Source: JBJFCE01 sp051888775 (GTDB lineage Bacteria > Bacillota > Clostridia > Lachnospirales > Lachnospiraceae). From it: a stretch of DNA of 43,026 bases. The stretch is taken from the NCBI GenBank assembly GCA_051888775.1, contig JBJFCE010000067.1, positions 1 through 43,026 of the forward strand. The letters run 5' to 3'. The notes beneath the pieces are model-generated. The model saw only the letters and a program-made list of their open reading frames with translations, was not told the origin of the DNA and did no database searches. Of the stretch, positions 7,093 through 16,930 are shown piece after piece. A program made the translations under genes and the position numbers. Every line of letters starts with the position of its first letter. Position 1 is the stretch's first letter.

Positions 7093-10000
7093 CTATATCC
7101 GCGCGTACACTTCCGCCGAACCGAAGACCTCCAGCAGGTCACCGTTCTTATCCAGCCATATCTTACAGCCGTGATCTGCCGCCAGCTTTACAGTCAGTGT
7201 CTTGCCACTTCTTAAATCTGTAAAGCAAACGCTGTCCGCAAAGCCTTCATTCAGTAGCGTATAGACCGTACAGTCCGTATAGGAGACGGCAGTAAAGACA
7301 ACATTGGGTCTGCTGTCGACGATGCGATAGATCTCGTTATGCGCCTGTGCTTTTTCCATGGCGTAGCGGTAGCAGGCACAGACTGCTTCCGTATTGGAGG
7401 AAAGTTCAAGCGGATAAGGGCAGTACAGGATGGTTCCGGCTCCGACAGGATACTCTGCGATCCCTTCCTGAGCAGTATCGGTCTTGGAATCGGAAAAGCC
7501 TTCCCCAGCAGATTCATTTACAAACTGCCCGCAGTTTAGCATATTTGACACATCTCCATAGCCGATGATCTGTCGGAAATCAAGCACATACTCCTTGCCA
7601 TCAATGGTCAGCTTTTCAAAGTTCATCAGCTTTCTTGTGAAATAGCGGTTGTCAAGTGCCGCGATTTTTTTATCGGGTGCAAAATATTTATCCTGATCAA
7701 TGTAGCCGTTTATCAGTAAAACGGCACCGTTTCTGACATAATCCAACAGCACATTCCATGTATCTTTATTAAGTGTCTGCATAGCAGGCAGCAGGATCAG
7801 ACGCGGGTTTCCGATTGCTGCGGCATATTCCTTTTGAAGCAGATGCTCCGGCAGGAAGTCCGACTGCTCTTTTAAACAATTGTAGAGTGCATAAATATGA
7901 TTTTTAATGCCCTGCTGTGCAAGCTGGTGATCGACACTGAAATAGTGGGAGGTATTGTAAACTGTTGCGATCCGCACCTTTTTATCCTGTCTGCCGTATA
8001 AGTAGGACTGCATCTTTTTTTCGGCTGCAATCAGTCTCTTTGTGGCAGATAAAGAAGGTGTCGGCGACATATCTGCGCGGTACAGTCCCAGAGAATTTTC
8101 ACTCAGCTCAAACATGTACGGGTCATCATGTGCCTGCCACTGGACAAAATTGCCAAACGCATAGAGCAGCTTCTTTTCCAGCTTTGTAGCCATTTCTTCA
8201 TCACTGTGGCGTTTCCCGGCGCGGATATCATCGTATTTATACATGCCAAGCTCCTGCGCAACACAGATCTTGCAGCGTACACGGTTGAGCAGATACTCGT
8301 TGATAATATTTGAATTGTAATTCCACTGATGCCAGCAGACCATATCGACATTTCCGGCTAACACCTCATCCTGTTGTGCGGGGATACGCAGTGTTTCATC
8401 CCTGCCCATTGTGACAAGCATGTCAGGTGCAGCCGCTTTTACCGTGGCGCGCACTTCGGCGGTCCAGCCGAGAAATTCGTGTCTGGCAAATGCATAGAAA
8501 TCGGCAAGCGGCGTATGATTAAAACGCTGCTCGGTCCGGCACAGTCCGCGTGAGAACAGTCCGGGATCGGGCATCTGAATATCGTCAAAGCACTTTAAGG
8601 TAGCAGAGCTTTCACCCCATGCCGAGCGTAATTCATGGATGTTTCCGTGATATTTTTCGGCCAGCCATGCGCGGTAGCGTGTAAGCTCGCCCGGTTCGCC
8701 GGAGGGCTTTCCGGTTGACCATGCGCCTTTGATGGAGTAGGATGGCTCATTCACAATGTCCAGTGTGACATTCGGATACTCTTTAAAATGATCTGCAAAG
8801 GAGCGCACATAGGTCATGCATTTCTTGCGCATATCCGGGTCGTGGATCGGTGAGCGGCCGGTATCCCATTGGTTGAGCATCACGTTGCCGAGTGCGAACT
8901 GAACGGTAAAGCCGTTTTCGGCAGCTAATAGAAAATAAGTCTGCAAAGCCCGCAATCCGCGCAAGCCGATACTTCCGTCCGCGTTGTAAAAATCTGCAAT
9001 ATAAGTCCAGTTACCGCTTCTGAGAACGTTGAAGCCGATCTTGCTAAGCTGTGCCATTTCCTTGGCGCACAGCCATGCATTCATATCATAGAAGCATTCT
9101 CTGTATACATCCGTCACAAAATAGGTGGTGCCGAGGATTGCGGTAACCTTGCCGTCGACCAGACAATAGTCGGTTGAGATTGTTTCATCTATATACATGG
9201 GTTTAAAAGCATGGATCCTGCCCATAAGTTCTTTTTCGGATAACACCAGAAAACCGGTTTCCTTTTTGGCAATCGTGATATCGGAAAGCGTTACCGTGGC
9301 GGTCACCCGATAGAGTGAGGAAGCGGATATTTCGGGAGAAAAAGCTGCTTCATAGGGAAGGGTAAGAGGTTCAGTATGTGTAAAAAACAGCGTATCCTGA
9401 TCGTCATACACAGAAAGTGTCAGGGACAGTTCAGGGCTTGCATTGCCATTCTTCTTCAGAGCATCCGCATGCAGATTGACAGGTGTAACCGATGCGGTGA
9501 TCTGCTTTGCCTCATCCGGGGTATAGCGTGCCAGATCACAGTCTATAGACAACAGAACATTTCCAAGCAGCTCTTTTCGTACCACATTCAGAAACAGTTC
9601 CCGCCAGAAGTCTGTTTTCAGCATGGCGGTATCAAAATCAAAGGCAAAGAAGGTCATGCTGCCTCTGTTATGCGTCACGACTCGGATCATCGGTGTTGCA
9701 ACAAGCTCATCCTGTGCATCAAAAGCCTCTAAGAGATGCTCCAGGTGGGCAGTACGCAGATTCCTTCCGTTCTCATCCCGTTCACACAGATGATAAACCG
9801 CACCGTAAAGTCCGGTCAGCGTCGTATCAAGCCGCATACCGTTCTCAGTTACAACATGGTCGCAGCTTTCCGTAATAGGACGAAAATCATCCACAATGCC
9901 GAAGCTTCGCAGAGCACGGATATTCGTGCTGCCGTCAACGGAGCTTTTGGTGAACGGCGTAGCACAGAGATTGATCATATTCCTGCCGCTGTTAAAAAAG

Positions 10001-10197
10001 TCAACCAACAAATCCAGCTTGTCCTCCGGATAAAAACTGTCCATTGCATTGATCAAAACAGAAAACGGTTCAAAAGAGCTACTGTCCGCCTCTTCTATTG
10101 CAATGCAGCGGGCATCGATACCGCTATTTAAAAGCAGTGCTTCTATCTCCCGATAAGCCAATTCGGATTTTTGACAATAAACAATACCAACCATCAC
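7093..10197 (-). CDS. Large multidomain glycoside hydrolase, clan GH-A (beta-galactosidase-like)
   Basis: A 1034-residue protein with no signal peptide, so probably cytoplasmic. Residues 1-220 look like a ThuA/GATase-like alpha-beta domain and 220-330 an Ig-like beta region. The TIM barrel spans about 335-700. Its fourth-strand motif DIVNEPSY gives the acid/base candidate E484, and VAQELGMY gives the nucleophile candidate E649, the normal clan GH-A pair. Residues 745-950 again look GATase-like, as in the trimerisation domain of GH42, followed by a short beta C-terminus. The substrate is unknown; GH42-related beta-galactosidase or another exo-glycosidase activity is likely. A GTG (10197) and an ATG (10194) are alternative starts; AAAAGG fits the GTG better. 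It is transcribed alone, convergent with the RelA/SpoT-domain gene. Confidence 0.75.
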   Translation of the reverse strand: MMVGIVYCQKSELAYREIEALLLNSGIDARCIAIEEADSSSFEPFSVLINAMDSFYPEDKLDLLVDFFNSGRNMINLCATPFTKSSVDGSTNIRALRSFGIVDDFRPITESCDHVVTENGMRLDTTLTGLYGAVYHLCERDENGRNLRTAHLEHLLEAFDAQDELVATPMIRVVTHNRGSMTFFAFDFDTAMLKTDFWRELFLNVVRKELLGNVLLSIDCDLARYTPDEAKQITASVTPVNLHADALKKNGNASPELSLTLSVYDDQDTLFFTHTEPLTLPYEAAFSPEISASSLYRVTATVTLSDITIAKKETGFLVLSEKELMGRIHAFKPMYIDETISTDYCLVDGKVTAILGTTYFVTDVYRECFYDMNAWLCAKEMAQLSKIGFNVLRSGNWTYIADFYNADGSIGLRGLRALQTYFLLAAENGFTVQFALGNVMLNQWDTGRSPIHDPDMRKKCMTYVRSFADHFKEYPNVTLDIVNEPSYSIKGAWSTGKPSGEPGELTRYRAWLAEKYHGNIHELRSAWGESSATLKCFDDIQMPDPGLFSRGLCRTEQRFNHTPLADFYAFARHEFLGWTAEVRATVKAAAPDMLVTMGRDETLRIPAQQDEVLAGNVDMVCWHQWNYNSNIINEYLLNRVRCKICVAQELGMYKYDDIRAGKRHSDEEMATKLEKKLLYAFGNFVQWQAHDDPYMFELSENSLGLYRADMSPTPSLSATKRLIAAEKKMQSYLYGRQDKKVRIATVYNTSHYFSVDHQLAQQGIKNHIYALYNCLKEQSDFLPEHLLQKEYAAAIGNPRLILLPAMQTLNKDTWNVLLDYVRNGAVLLINGYIDQDKYFAPDKKIAALDNRYFTRKLMNFEKLTIDGKEYVLDFRQIIGYGDVSNMLNCGQFVNESAGEGFSDSKTDTAQEGIAEYPVGAGTILYCPYPLELSSNTEAVCACYRYAMEKAQAHNEIYRIVDSRPNVVFTAVSYTDCTVYTLLNEGFADSVCFTDLRSGKTLTVKLAADHGCKIWLDKNGDLLEVFGSAEVYARI

Positions 10198-10512
10198 TAT
10201 GTACCTTTTCTTTCACTTAAAATATACTCCCAAAATCATACCACAGAATTCCTTTCCCTACTACCGCATATTCTTGTAAGAAAGCAAAAATAATGCCATT
10301 TTATCAACTACCGCCAGAATAGCCGCTGCGCTTTTCACGGAGTGAGAACGTGCCGCCAAACGAATCATGCACCATACGACCCGCGGCGTCCCGCTCCTTT
10401 CGTAGTTCTCTAAAACCATCACATTTTTTTCAATCCATATATTCCTTTTTTTTCTTTTTTGTACTACACTAGATAAAGCAGAAATTACAATCGGATTGGA
10501 AAAGGTGGACAT
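10198..10512. other. Divergent intergenic region (315 bp)
   Basis: This holds the control regions of the minus-strand glycosidase and the plus-strand DUF1846 gene. An 83-codon minus-strand frame crosses it, but only its second half resembles coding sequence and it has no convincing ribosome site. I do not call a gene. T-rich and A-rich tracts lie at 10432-10460. Confidence 0.5.
10235..10243 (-). promoter_or_regulatory. Extended -10 promoter of the glycosidase gene
   Basis: Read on the minus strand, TGGTATGAT is an extended -10 (TGn-TATGAT) about 38 nt before the GTG start. No good -35 is seen. Confidence 0.45.
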
Positions 10513-12000
10513 ATGAAAATTGGATTTGATAATGACAAATATTTAAAGATGCAGTCGGAGCATATCCGCGAGAGAATTAAAAAATTCGGAGACAAGCTGT
10601 ATCTGGAGTTTGGAGGAAAGCTGTTTGACGATTACCATGCATCCAGAGTTCTTCCGGGATTTATGCCGGATTCTAAGCTGCGTATGCTGCAGGAGCTAAA
10701 GGATCAGGCAGAAATTGTTGTCGTTATCAGTGCAGAGGATATTGAAGGAAATAAGATTCGCGGGGATCTGGGAATTACCTATGACATGGATGTGCTCAGA
10801 CTGATCGATGCATTCCGTGGAATCGGCATGTTTGTAGGCAGTGTCTGTATTACAAAATATGCGGGACAGGCTGCTGCGGATCAATTTGGGAAGCGGCTGA
10901 CGGAGCTTGGTATCCGTTCCTATCATCACTACAAGATTCCGGGTTATCCGAGTGATATCAATACCATTGTCAGTGATGAAGGCTACGGAAAAAATGACTA
11001 TATCGAAACAACACGTCCCCTCGTCGTTATCACGGCACCCGGACCGGGAAGCGGAAAGATGGCAACCTGCCTTTCCCAGCTGTATCACGAGCATAAAAGA
11101 GGAATTCAGGCAGGCTATGCGAAGTTTGAGACCTTCCCGATCTGGAATCTTCCGTTAAAGCATCCGGTGAATATTGCGTATGAGGCTGCTACGGCAGATT
11201 TAAATGATGTGAATATGATCGATCCGTTCCACCTTGAAGCTTACGGTGAAACAACGGTCAACTATAATCGTGATGTAGAGATCTTCCCCGTTTTAAACGC
11301 CATGTTTGAGGAAATTTTAGGAGAAAGCCCTTATAAATCTCCGACTGACATGGGTGTCAATATGGCGGGAAACTGTATCATTGACGATGAGGCGTGTCGT
11401 GAGGCATCCAATCAGGAGATTATTCGCCGTTACTATCAGGGCTTATGCGACTGCAAGCAGGGGAACGGCAGCAAAGAAACGTTATATAAGCTGGAGCTGA
11501 TCATGAAGCAGGCGGGACTTTCTGTAGAGGACCGTGCGGTTGTCAATGCGGCACTGAAAAGAGAGGCAGAGACTGGACATCCGGCTGTAGCAATCGAATT
11601 GGAAGACGGAACGATTGTAACCGGGAAGACAACGGATCTGCTCGGTGCATCGGCAGCAGCATTGTTAAATGCTTTGAAGGTACTCGGCGGAATCGATCAT
11701 GAGCTGCATCTTGTATCCCCTAAGGCAATCGAACCGATTCAGAGATTGAAGACACATTATCTGGGCAGCCGGAATCCGAGACTGCATACAGACGAGATCC
11801 TGATCGCATTATCCACTTCTGCTGCAACGGACCAAAACGCCGAGCTTGCCATGGCACAGCTCAAAAATCTGCAGGGCATGGAAGCGCATTCTACCGTATT
11901 GTTATCTTCCGTGGATGAGAAGATCTTTAAGCGTCTCGGCATACATCTGACCTGTGAGGCGAAGTACGAGTCAGAAGGAAAGATTTATCACAAGAGATAA
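10513..12000 (+). CDS. DUF1846 domain protein
   Basis: The opening MKIGFDNDKYLKMQSEHI and the GDLGITYDMDVLRLID and TAPGPGSGKMATCLSQLYHE segments are characteristic of the DUF1846 family (COG4868), whose members are about 495-500 residues, as here. A glycine-rich GPGSGK loop suggests nucleotide or phosphate binding. The fold is P-loop-like by reputation, but the reaction is not established. ATG start with AAAAGGTGG upstream. The lactate dehydrogenase gene follows after 46 nt with no terminator between, so the two are probably co-transcribed. Confidence 0.92.
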   Translation: MKIGFDNDKYLKMQSEHIRERIKKFGDKLYLEFGGKLFDDYHASRVLPGFMPDSKLRMLQELKDQAEIVVVISAEDIEGNKIRGDLGITYDMDVLRLIDAFRGIGMFVGSVCITKYAGQAAADQFGKRLTELGIRSYHHYKIPGYPSDINTIVSDEGYGKNDYIETTRPLVVITAPGPGSGKMATCLSQLYHEHKRGIQAGYAKFETFPIWNLPLKHPVNIAYEAATADLNDVNMIDPFHLEAYGETTVNYNRDVEIFPVLNAMFEEILGESPYKSPTDMGVNMAGNCIIDDEACREASNQEIIRRYYQGLCDCKQGNGSKETLYKLELIMKQAGLSVEDRAVVNAALKREAETGHPAVAIELEDGTIVTGKTTDLLGASAAALLNALKVLGGIDHELHLVSPKAIEPIQRLKTHYLGSRNPRLHTDEILIALSTSAATDQNAELAMAQLKNLQGMEAHSTVLLSSVDEKIFKRLGIHLTCEAKYESEGKIYHKR

Positions 12001-12046
12001 TCAATATAAAGTGCATACAACAGCACGGAAAGACGAGGAACGCACT

Positions 12047-12991
12047 ATGGTAAATTATCGAAAGGCAGTCATGATAGGCTGCGGATTTGTGGGTTCGGCA
12101 TCGGTATTCAGCCTGATGCAGAGCGGTTTGTTTTCCGAGATCGCAATGATCGATGCGGATATGAGCAAAGCAGAAGGAGAAGCGATGGACATCAGTCACG
12201 GTATTCCGTTTGCCAAGCAGATGAAGATCTATGCGGGAAGCTATGATGATGTGACCGATGCGGGAATTGTGATCATTACGGCGGGTGCCAACCAGAAGCC
12301 GAATGAAACGAGACTGGATCTGGTCAATAAAAATGTGGCAATTTTTAAACAGATCATTCCGGAAATCGCCAAGCGGTCCTTTGAAGGGATTCTGTTAGTG
12401 GTTGCAAATCCGGTCGATATTCTGACTCATGTGGCGCAGAAGCTGTCGGGACTGCCGGAAAACAGAGTCATCGGTTCCGGTACGGTGCTTGATACCGCGC
12501 GGTTAAAATACAGACTGGGCGAGCATCTGAGCGTGGACAGCAGAAGTGTTCATGCATTTATCATCGGTGAGCACGGTGACAGCGAGATTGCCGTATGGAG
12601 CAGCGCGAATGTTTCCGGAATCCCGCTCAATGATTTCTGTGAGATGCGCGGACATTTTCAGCATGAAAAGGCAATGCGGGAAATTGCAGAGCAAGTAAAG
12701 AACAGTGCATATGAGATCATTCAGAGAAAACATGCAACGTATTTTGGTGTGGCAATGGCAGTGAAGCGGATCTGTGAAGTGATCGTGCGGGATGAGAAAT
12801 CCATTCTTCCGGTTTCCACAGCGATGCATGGGGAGCACGGGATCGAAGATGTGGTACTCAGCATGCCGTGTATCGTCGGAAAAGACGGCATTGAAACAAA
12901 GGTGCCGATCTCGCTTAGTGCGGAAGAGGAGCGGAAACTGAAGGAGTCCGTTGAAATTTTGAAAAAGACGATGAGCGGCTTGGAACTGTAA
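12047..12991 (+). CDS. ldh: L-lactate dehydrogenase
   Basis: 314 residues with an N-terminal Rossmann motif (GCGFVGSAS), the NAD-linked VVANPVDILTH strand, GSGTVLDTARLKYRL, and the catalytic His in GEHGDSE near residue 176. The Arg in the NETRLDLV mobile-loop region fits lactate rather than malate specificity. The enzyme reduces pyruvate to L-lactate with NADH, regenerating NAD+ in fermentation. An upstream in-frame extension exists, but the ATG at 12047 with GAGGA upstream gives the usual family start. Cotranscription with the DUF1846 gene is likely. Confidence 0.93.
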   Translation: MVNYRKAVMIGCGFVGSASVFSLMQSGLFSEIAMIDADMSKAEGEAMDISHGIPFAKQMKIYAGSYDDVTDAGIVIITAGANQKPNETRLDLVNKNVAIFKQIIPEIAKRSFEGILLVVANPVDILTHVAQKLSGLPENRVIGSGTVLDTARLKYRLGEHLSVDSRSVHAFIIGEHGDSEIAVWSSANVSGIPLNDFCEMRGHFQHEKAMREIAEQVKNSAYEIIQRKHATYFGVAMAVKRICEVIVRDEKSILPVSTAMHGEHGIEDVVLSMPCIVGKDGIETKVPISLSAEEERKLKESVEILKKTMSGLEL

Positions 12992-13034
12992 GCGAATGCA
13001 GCATGTAGAAAATTGCAGGCAGCTTTGTAAATGG

Positions 13035-13133
13035 AAAATCCCGTTTCAATACTGATAAAAGATATTTATTTGCGGTGTATATGTCTATGACATTTGCAGG
13101 AGATGTGTTTTGTTGGTACCGAAACGGGATTTT
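13035..13133. repeat. 13-bp perfect inverted repeat flanking 73 bp
   Basis: AAAATCCCGTTTC at 13035-13047 and its exact complement at 13121-13133 enclose 73 bp. The right copy ends 18 nt before the ATG of the GH35-like gene, just ahead of its AGGGAGG ribosome site. It could form a leader hairpin or mark an invertible segment. Confidence 0.8.
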
Positions 13134-13151
13134 GTATGATAGGGAGGCAAT

Positions 13152-14792
13152 ATGAACGGATTTTTTACGGATGAAAACGGCAAAGAGATGCTGGTTTTGG
13201 GAATGCAGGCGCACAACTCTTCTACGGGAACTTTTATGATGGAGCGTACCATCAGGGCGGCAGAGCTTTTTGGTGCGAATACTCTGGAGGTGCCGGTCTA
13301 TTGGTATAAGGTGGAGCCACAGAAAGATGTCTATGACATGACGCAGGTAAAGGAACTCATAGATCAGGTGCGGAGAGCAGGAAAAAAACTGGTCATTCTG
13401 TGGTTTGCCACCAGCAAAAACGGGCATCCGACTTATGCGCCGGAATACATTAAAACTGCGCCGGACATTTATCAGGTTGCAGTCGGTTCCGATGGGGCGT
13501 GGGTGGCGTCGCTTTCTCCACATTGTATGCAGACTCTGGAAAGGGATCGGAAGGCTTTCTGTAAGGTGGTGGAGTTCCTGAAAGCATATGATGCGGAAGA
13601 AAAGACAGTCATTGCATTACAGATCGAGAATGAAATGGGACTTGCAAATACGGATCGTGATTATTCGACAATGGCACAGGCAGACTATGAGAAGCCGGTG
13701 CCGGAAGCAATCCGGCACATCAGGCTGGAGGATGACGGGCTTGATTTCATAAGTGAGGAGGAAAAACAGAAGCACAGCTGGAAAGGACATTTTGGCAGAC
13801 ATGCGGCAGAGGCTTTTTGCGCGTGGTACCATGGACGTTTTATCGGCAGTATTGCAGAGGCTGCCAGGAACATCTATGATCTTCCGATGTATACCAATGT
13901 CATGGTCATGGAAAACGGTTGTGAGGAAGCCGGCTTTTCCTATAGCGGCGGTGCGGCAGTGAGCCGCGTATTGGATATCTGGAAAGCAGCGGCACCTAAG
14001 CTGGATCTGCTCTGCCCGGATATTTATAATCAGACGAAGGAAGACTATTGCAGAATATGCCGGTCTTACAGCAGGCAGGATAATGCGCTGTTCATTCCGG
14101 AGTCGCCCTGTCTGGGAGAGGCCAACAGTATGAATGCCATTCGGGCTGTTGCGGATTTCGGTGCCGTGGGTGTAGCATGCTTCGGTGCGGAAAGTGTACT
14201 GGATCAACAGGGGGATCTGTTAAAAGAAGCACAGAGCATGGCGATCACGATGAAAACATTGCGTGCACTGGCACCGCTATTGGTCAGGTATCACGGAACC
14301 GATCGGATACATGGCATTGTGCAGGAGGAATTTGCCGACCGTTCCTATCTGAAGCTGCCGGATTATCATGTGCAGATCAAGTTCCTTTCACAGGACAGGA
14401 CACCTCATGGATACGGCTCAGCCGTCAATCTGGCAGACCCGGAGAATCAATGGAATCTGAAGATCAGAGGCAGAGGTATTTTAATACAGACCGGAGAATA
14501 TGAGTTTTATATGGCAGGAGCGGGGATCGGGGCGGAATTTATCAAGCGTCCTCATCCGGCGGATGAGAAAGCCTATATCCATTTATCTTCCAGATGGGCA
14601 GGACAGTTGAACTTCCTGACCGTAGAGGAGGGACATTTTGAAGGTGATGTGTGGGTAAAAGACTATGAAAGAAACGGAGATGAAGCGAATTTTGCTGTTT
14701 ATGTACATGGAGGAGAAGCAGTCAGAATTCGTTTGAATCCGGTCATGGGCGAATTGCAGAAAATGTCGGAGATGCAAAATATATCCATATAA
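13152..14792 (+). CDS. GH35-like beta-galactosidase with DUF5597-type C-terminus
   Basis: 546 residues, no signal peptide. The TIM barrel holds LEVPVYWYKVEPQKDVYD (about 45-62), the acid/base motif QIENEMG with E161, and the nucleophile candidate E317 in FIPESPC. This pattern fits the GH35/GH42-like beta-galactosidases, retaining enzymes that cleave terminal galactosides. The C-terminal LIQTGEYEFYMAGAG segment resembles the DUF5597 domain found in this group. ATG start with AGGGAGG 6 nt upstream. It follows lactate dehydrogenase by 160 bp with a perfect inverted repeat in the leader, so it is probably separately regulated. A LysR regulator lies downstream. The exact sugar is not readable. Confidence 0.8.
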   Translation: MNGFFTDENGKEMLVLGMQAHNSSTGTFMMERTIRAAELFGANTLEVPVYWYKVEPQKDVYDMTQVKELIDQVRRAGKKLVILWFATSKNGHPTYAPEYIKTAPDIYQVAVGSDGAWVASLSPHCMQTLERDRKAFCKVVEFLKAYDAEEKTVIALQIENEMGLANTDRDYSTMAQADYEKPVPEAIRHIRLEDDGLDFISEEEKQKHSWKGHFGRHAAEAFCAWYHGRFIGSIAEAARNIYDLPMYTNVMVMENGCEEAGFSYSGGAAVSRVLDIWKAAAPKLDLLCPDIYNQTKEDYCRICRSYSRQDNALFIPESPCLGEANSMNAIRAVADFGAVGVACFGAESVLDQQGDLLKEAQSMAITMKTLRALAPLLVRYHGTDRIHGIVQEEFADRSYLKLPDYHVQIKFLSQDRTPHGYGSAVNLADPENQWNLKIRGRGILIQTGEYEFYMAGAGIGAEFIKRPHPADEKAYIHLSSRWAGQLNFLTVEEGHFEGDVWVKDYERNGDEANFAVYVHGGEAVRIRLNPVMGELQKMSEMQNISI

Positions 14793-14830
14793 AATTGCAT
14801 ATACTGATATTCCGAAAAAGTATAGAGCAT

Positions 14831-14857
14831 TTGCTTTCATTCGTGCTACTATATAAA
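14831..14857 (+). promoter_or_regulatory. Possible promoter of the LysR gene
   Basis: TTGCTT (14831-14836) and TATAAA (14852-14857) are 15 bp apart, somewhat short, 48 nt before the ATG. Confidence 0.35.
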
Positions 14858-14904
14858 GGACATATCAAAATGTATATAGCAGATATCAATATGGATGGAA
14901 AAGA

Positions 14905-15843
14905 ATGAATACATTATATTTTAAATATGCATTGGAGGTAGAGCGCGCAGGCTCTATCACACAGGCAGCGCAGAATCTGTATATGGCACAGCCGAATTTA
15001 AGCAAGGCGATTAAGGATCTGGAAGAAGAGTTGGGATATCAGATTTTCAACAGAACCTCTGCCGGAATCAAGGTTACGGAAAAAGGAGATGAGTTTCTCT
15101 ATCATGCCGGGAAAATGATGGAACAGCTTGCGGAAATGGAGAAAATATCCGGAAAAGCCGAAGATGCAGACAGGCACTTTAAAATCTCTATTCCGCGAGG
15201 CAGTTATATCGCCAACGGTTTTACTGCGTTTGTTTCGGAACTACAGTTTACCCATGATATTGATATTACGATCAATGAGACCAATGCGTTGAAAACAATC
15301 TCCAATGTAACGGATCGCGGATACAATATGGGGATTATCCGGTATGAGAAATCGGACGAAGATTATTTTCACACTTGTCTGAAAAAGAATAAGCTACAGC
15401 AGGAGACAATCTGGGAATTTGAGTATGTTCTGGTCATGTCGGCAAAGCACCCTTTGGCACAAAAGCCGGTTATCGGTGTAGAGGATTTGCAGGATTATGT
15501 AAAGATTACACACGGCGATATAGAGCTGCCGCATGTCAAAAATCCGGGAAATGCGGAAATGAGTGAAACGGCTCAGAAGGGCAGCACCATCTATGTCTAT
15601 GAAAGAGGAAGCCAGTTTGATCTGCTGGCAAATGTTCCTACAACTTATATGTGGGTATCACCTATTCCGGATTCCTATCTGGAGAAAAACTGTCTGGTAC
15701 AGAGAGCATGTAAGGCGGAGAACAATCTATATAAGGATGTGTTGATCTACAGGCAGGATTATCAGCTCGGCGAGTATGATAAGCTGTTTCAAAAGAAGCT
15801 TTATGAATCAAAAGTGGAGGTAGCTGCCGCAAAATATTATTAG
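14905..15843 (+). CDS. LysR-family transcriptional regulator
   Basis: 312 residues. The N-terminal winged helix-turn-helix (YALEVERAGSITQAAQNLYMAQPNLSKAIKDLEEELG, in part) is the classic LysR DNA-binding domain. Residues 90-300 form the periplasmic-binding-protein-like effector domain. The ligand is unknown. LysR regulators usually control a neighbour; the formate/nitrite-type transporter downstream in the same direction, after a strong terminator, is the best candidate target, and autoregulation is common. The ATG start lies just after a GGAAAAG sequence. Confidence 0.92.
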   Translation: MNTLYFKYALEVERAGSITQAAQNLYMAQPNLSKAIKDLEEELGYQIFNRTSAGIKVTEKGDEFLYHAGKMMEQLAEMEKISGKAEDADRHFKISIPRGSYIANGFTAFVSELQFTHDIDITINETNALKTISNVTDRGYNMGIIRYEKSDEDYFHTCLKKNKLQQETIWEFEYVLVMSAKHPLAQKPVIGVEDLQDYVKITHGDIELPHVKNPGNAEMSETAQKGSTIYVYERGSQFDLLANVPTTYMWVSPIPDSYLEKNCLVQRACKAENNLYKDVLIYRQDYQLGEYDKLFQKKLYESKVEVAAAKYY

Positions 15844-15905
15844 TGTATATCATTAGTGCAGTGAAATTGTATCATTGCTATGTAGTTGATTGGATGATAT
15901 CAGGG

Positions 15906-15937
15906 GTGCCATATGGAAAACCATATGGCACTCTTTT
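15906..15937 (+). terminator. Intrinsic terminator after the LysR gene
   Basis: GTGCCATATGG (15906-15916), AAAA loop, exact complement (15921-15931), then TCTTTTT. Confidence 0.93.
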
Positions 15938-16000
15938 TAAATTTATATTTCCGGAATGATCATACTTTTGCTACTTTTAGAAAGGATTCAAGAACATGAG

Positions 16001-16930
16001 ATGAGGAAAAAAATTGTGGACGGATTTTTATCTATCAAAGAAGCGATTAATCGATATATAGCAGGATGTCAGGCAAAGATGCAGATGTCTGAGAAACGTT
16101 TATTCGGAAAAGCAGTTCTGGCGGGTGCTCTGATCGGCATGGGAGCGGCAGCAAGCAGTGTGGCAGCACACACGATCACGGATGTGGGCATGGCAAGACT
16201 GGCAGCAGCGGCTGTATTTCCTGTTGGACTGATGATGGTGATCCTGCTCGGTGCAGAACTTTTTACAGGAGACTGTCTTGCAGCGATGGGTGTTGCGGCA
16301 GGAAAGTGTTCCGTAAAAGATGTGGTACGGGTGCTGGTAGCGGTGTATCTCGGGAATCTGGCGGGTGCCAGTCTGCTGGCGGTATTGATTGCTATGAGCG
16401 GTCAGCTCGATTATTCGGCAGGGATGCTGGGGGCTTATACGATCAAAGTGGCAGCAGGGAAGACCGGAATGTCTTTCGGTAAAGCGCTGGTGTCCGGTAT
16501 GCTGTGTAATGTACTTGTATGCGCAGCAGTTCTGATGGCTTCCTGTGCAAAAGATATTACAGGAAAGTTACTGGCGGTATTCTTTACCATTATGTTATTT
16601 GTGACGGCGGGCTTTGAGCACTGCGTAGCAAATATGTATTATATCACGGCGGGAATGATCGCGAAGAGCAATCCCGTTTATCTGGAACTGGCAATGGAGC
16701 AGTACGGATATACAGCAGATCAACTGGCTGCATTAAATATAGAAAATTATGTCTTTGGTAATCTGGTTCCTGTAACGATCGGTAATATTTTGGGAGGCAT
16801 CCTGCTGTTGGGACTTCCGCTATTTTACCTGAACAGGGAAACAACCGAAGTGAAGGAAAAAGAGACGATAAGGGAGGGCGCAAAACATGATGCTGTTTAT
16901 CAAAGAGGTGTTGCAAGTACTGGTAATTGA
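16001..16930 (+). CDS. Formate/nitrite transporter (FNT) family channel
   Basis: About 309 residues with six membrane segments. The GLMMVILLGAELFTGD stretch and the later NMYYITAGM segment match FNT channels (FocA/NirC/HSC type), which pass formate, nitrite, hydrosulfide or related small anions as pentamers. The C-terminal tail of about 35 residues is charged. I chose the ATG at 16001; the ATG at 15996 is closer to the AAAGGA site but opens only ATG-AGA-TGA, a two-codon frame. An upstream in-frame ATG at 15956 has no ribosome site and lies just after the LysR terminator. The 3' end overlaps a small membrane-peptide gene. Confidence 0.88.
   Translation: MRKKIVDGFLSIKEAINRYIAGCQAKMQMSEKRLFGKAVLAGALIGMGAAASSVAAHTITDVGMARLAAAAVFPVGLMMVILLGAELFTGDCLAAMGVAAGKCSVKDVVRVLVAVYLGNLAGASLLAVLIAMSGQLDYSAGMLGAYTIKVAAGKTGMSFGKALVSGMLCNVLVCAAVLMASCAKDITGKLLAVFFTIMLFVTAGFEHCVANMYYITAGMIAKSNPVYLELAMEQYGYTADQLAALNIENYVFGNLVPVTIGNILGGILLLGLPLFYLNRETTEVKEKETIREGAKHDAVYQRGVASTGN

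Noticed and set aside
6929..7174. Short plus-strand frame after the RelA/SpoT-domain gene
   Set aside because: It runs through the terminator hairpin and into the opposing glycosidase gene; no ribosome site.
8103..8351. Frames opposite or inside the large glycosidase, chemoreceptor, M23 and other long genes
   Set aside because: Shadow frames of well supported genes.
10261..10512. 83-codon minus-strand frame in the glycosidase upstream region
   Set aside because: It crosses the control regions of both divergent genes, has no clear ribosome site and matches no family.
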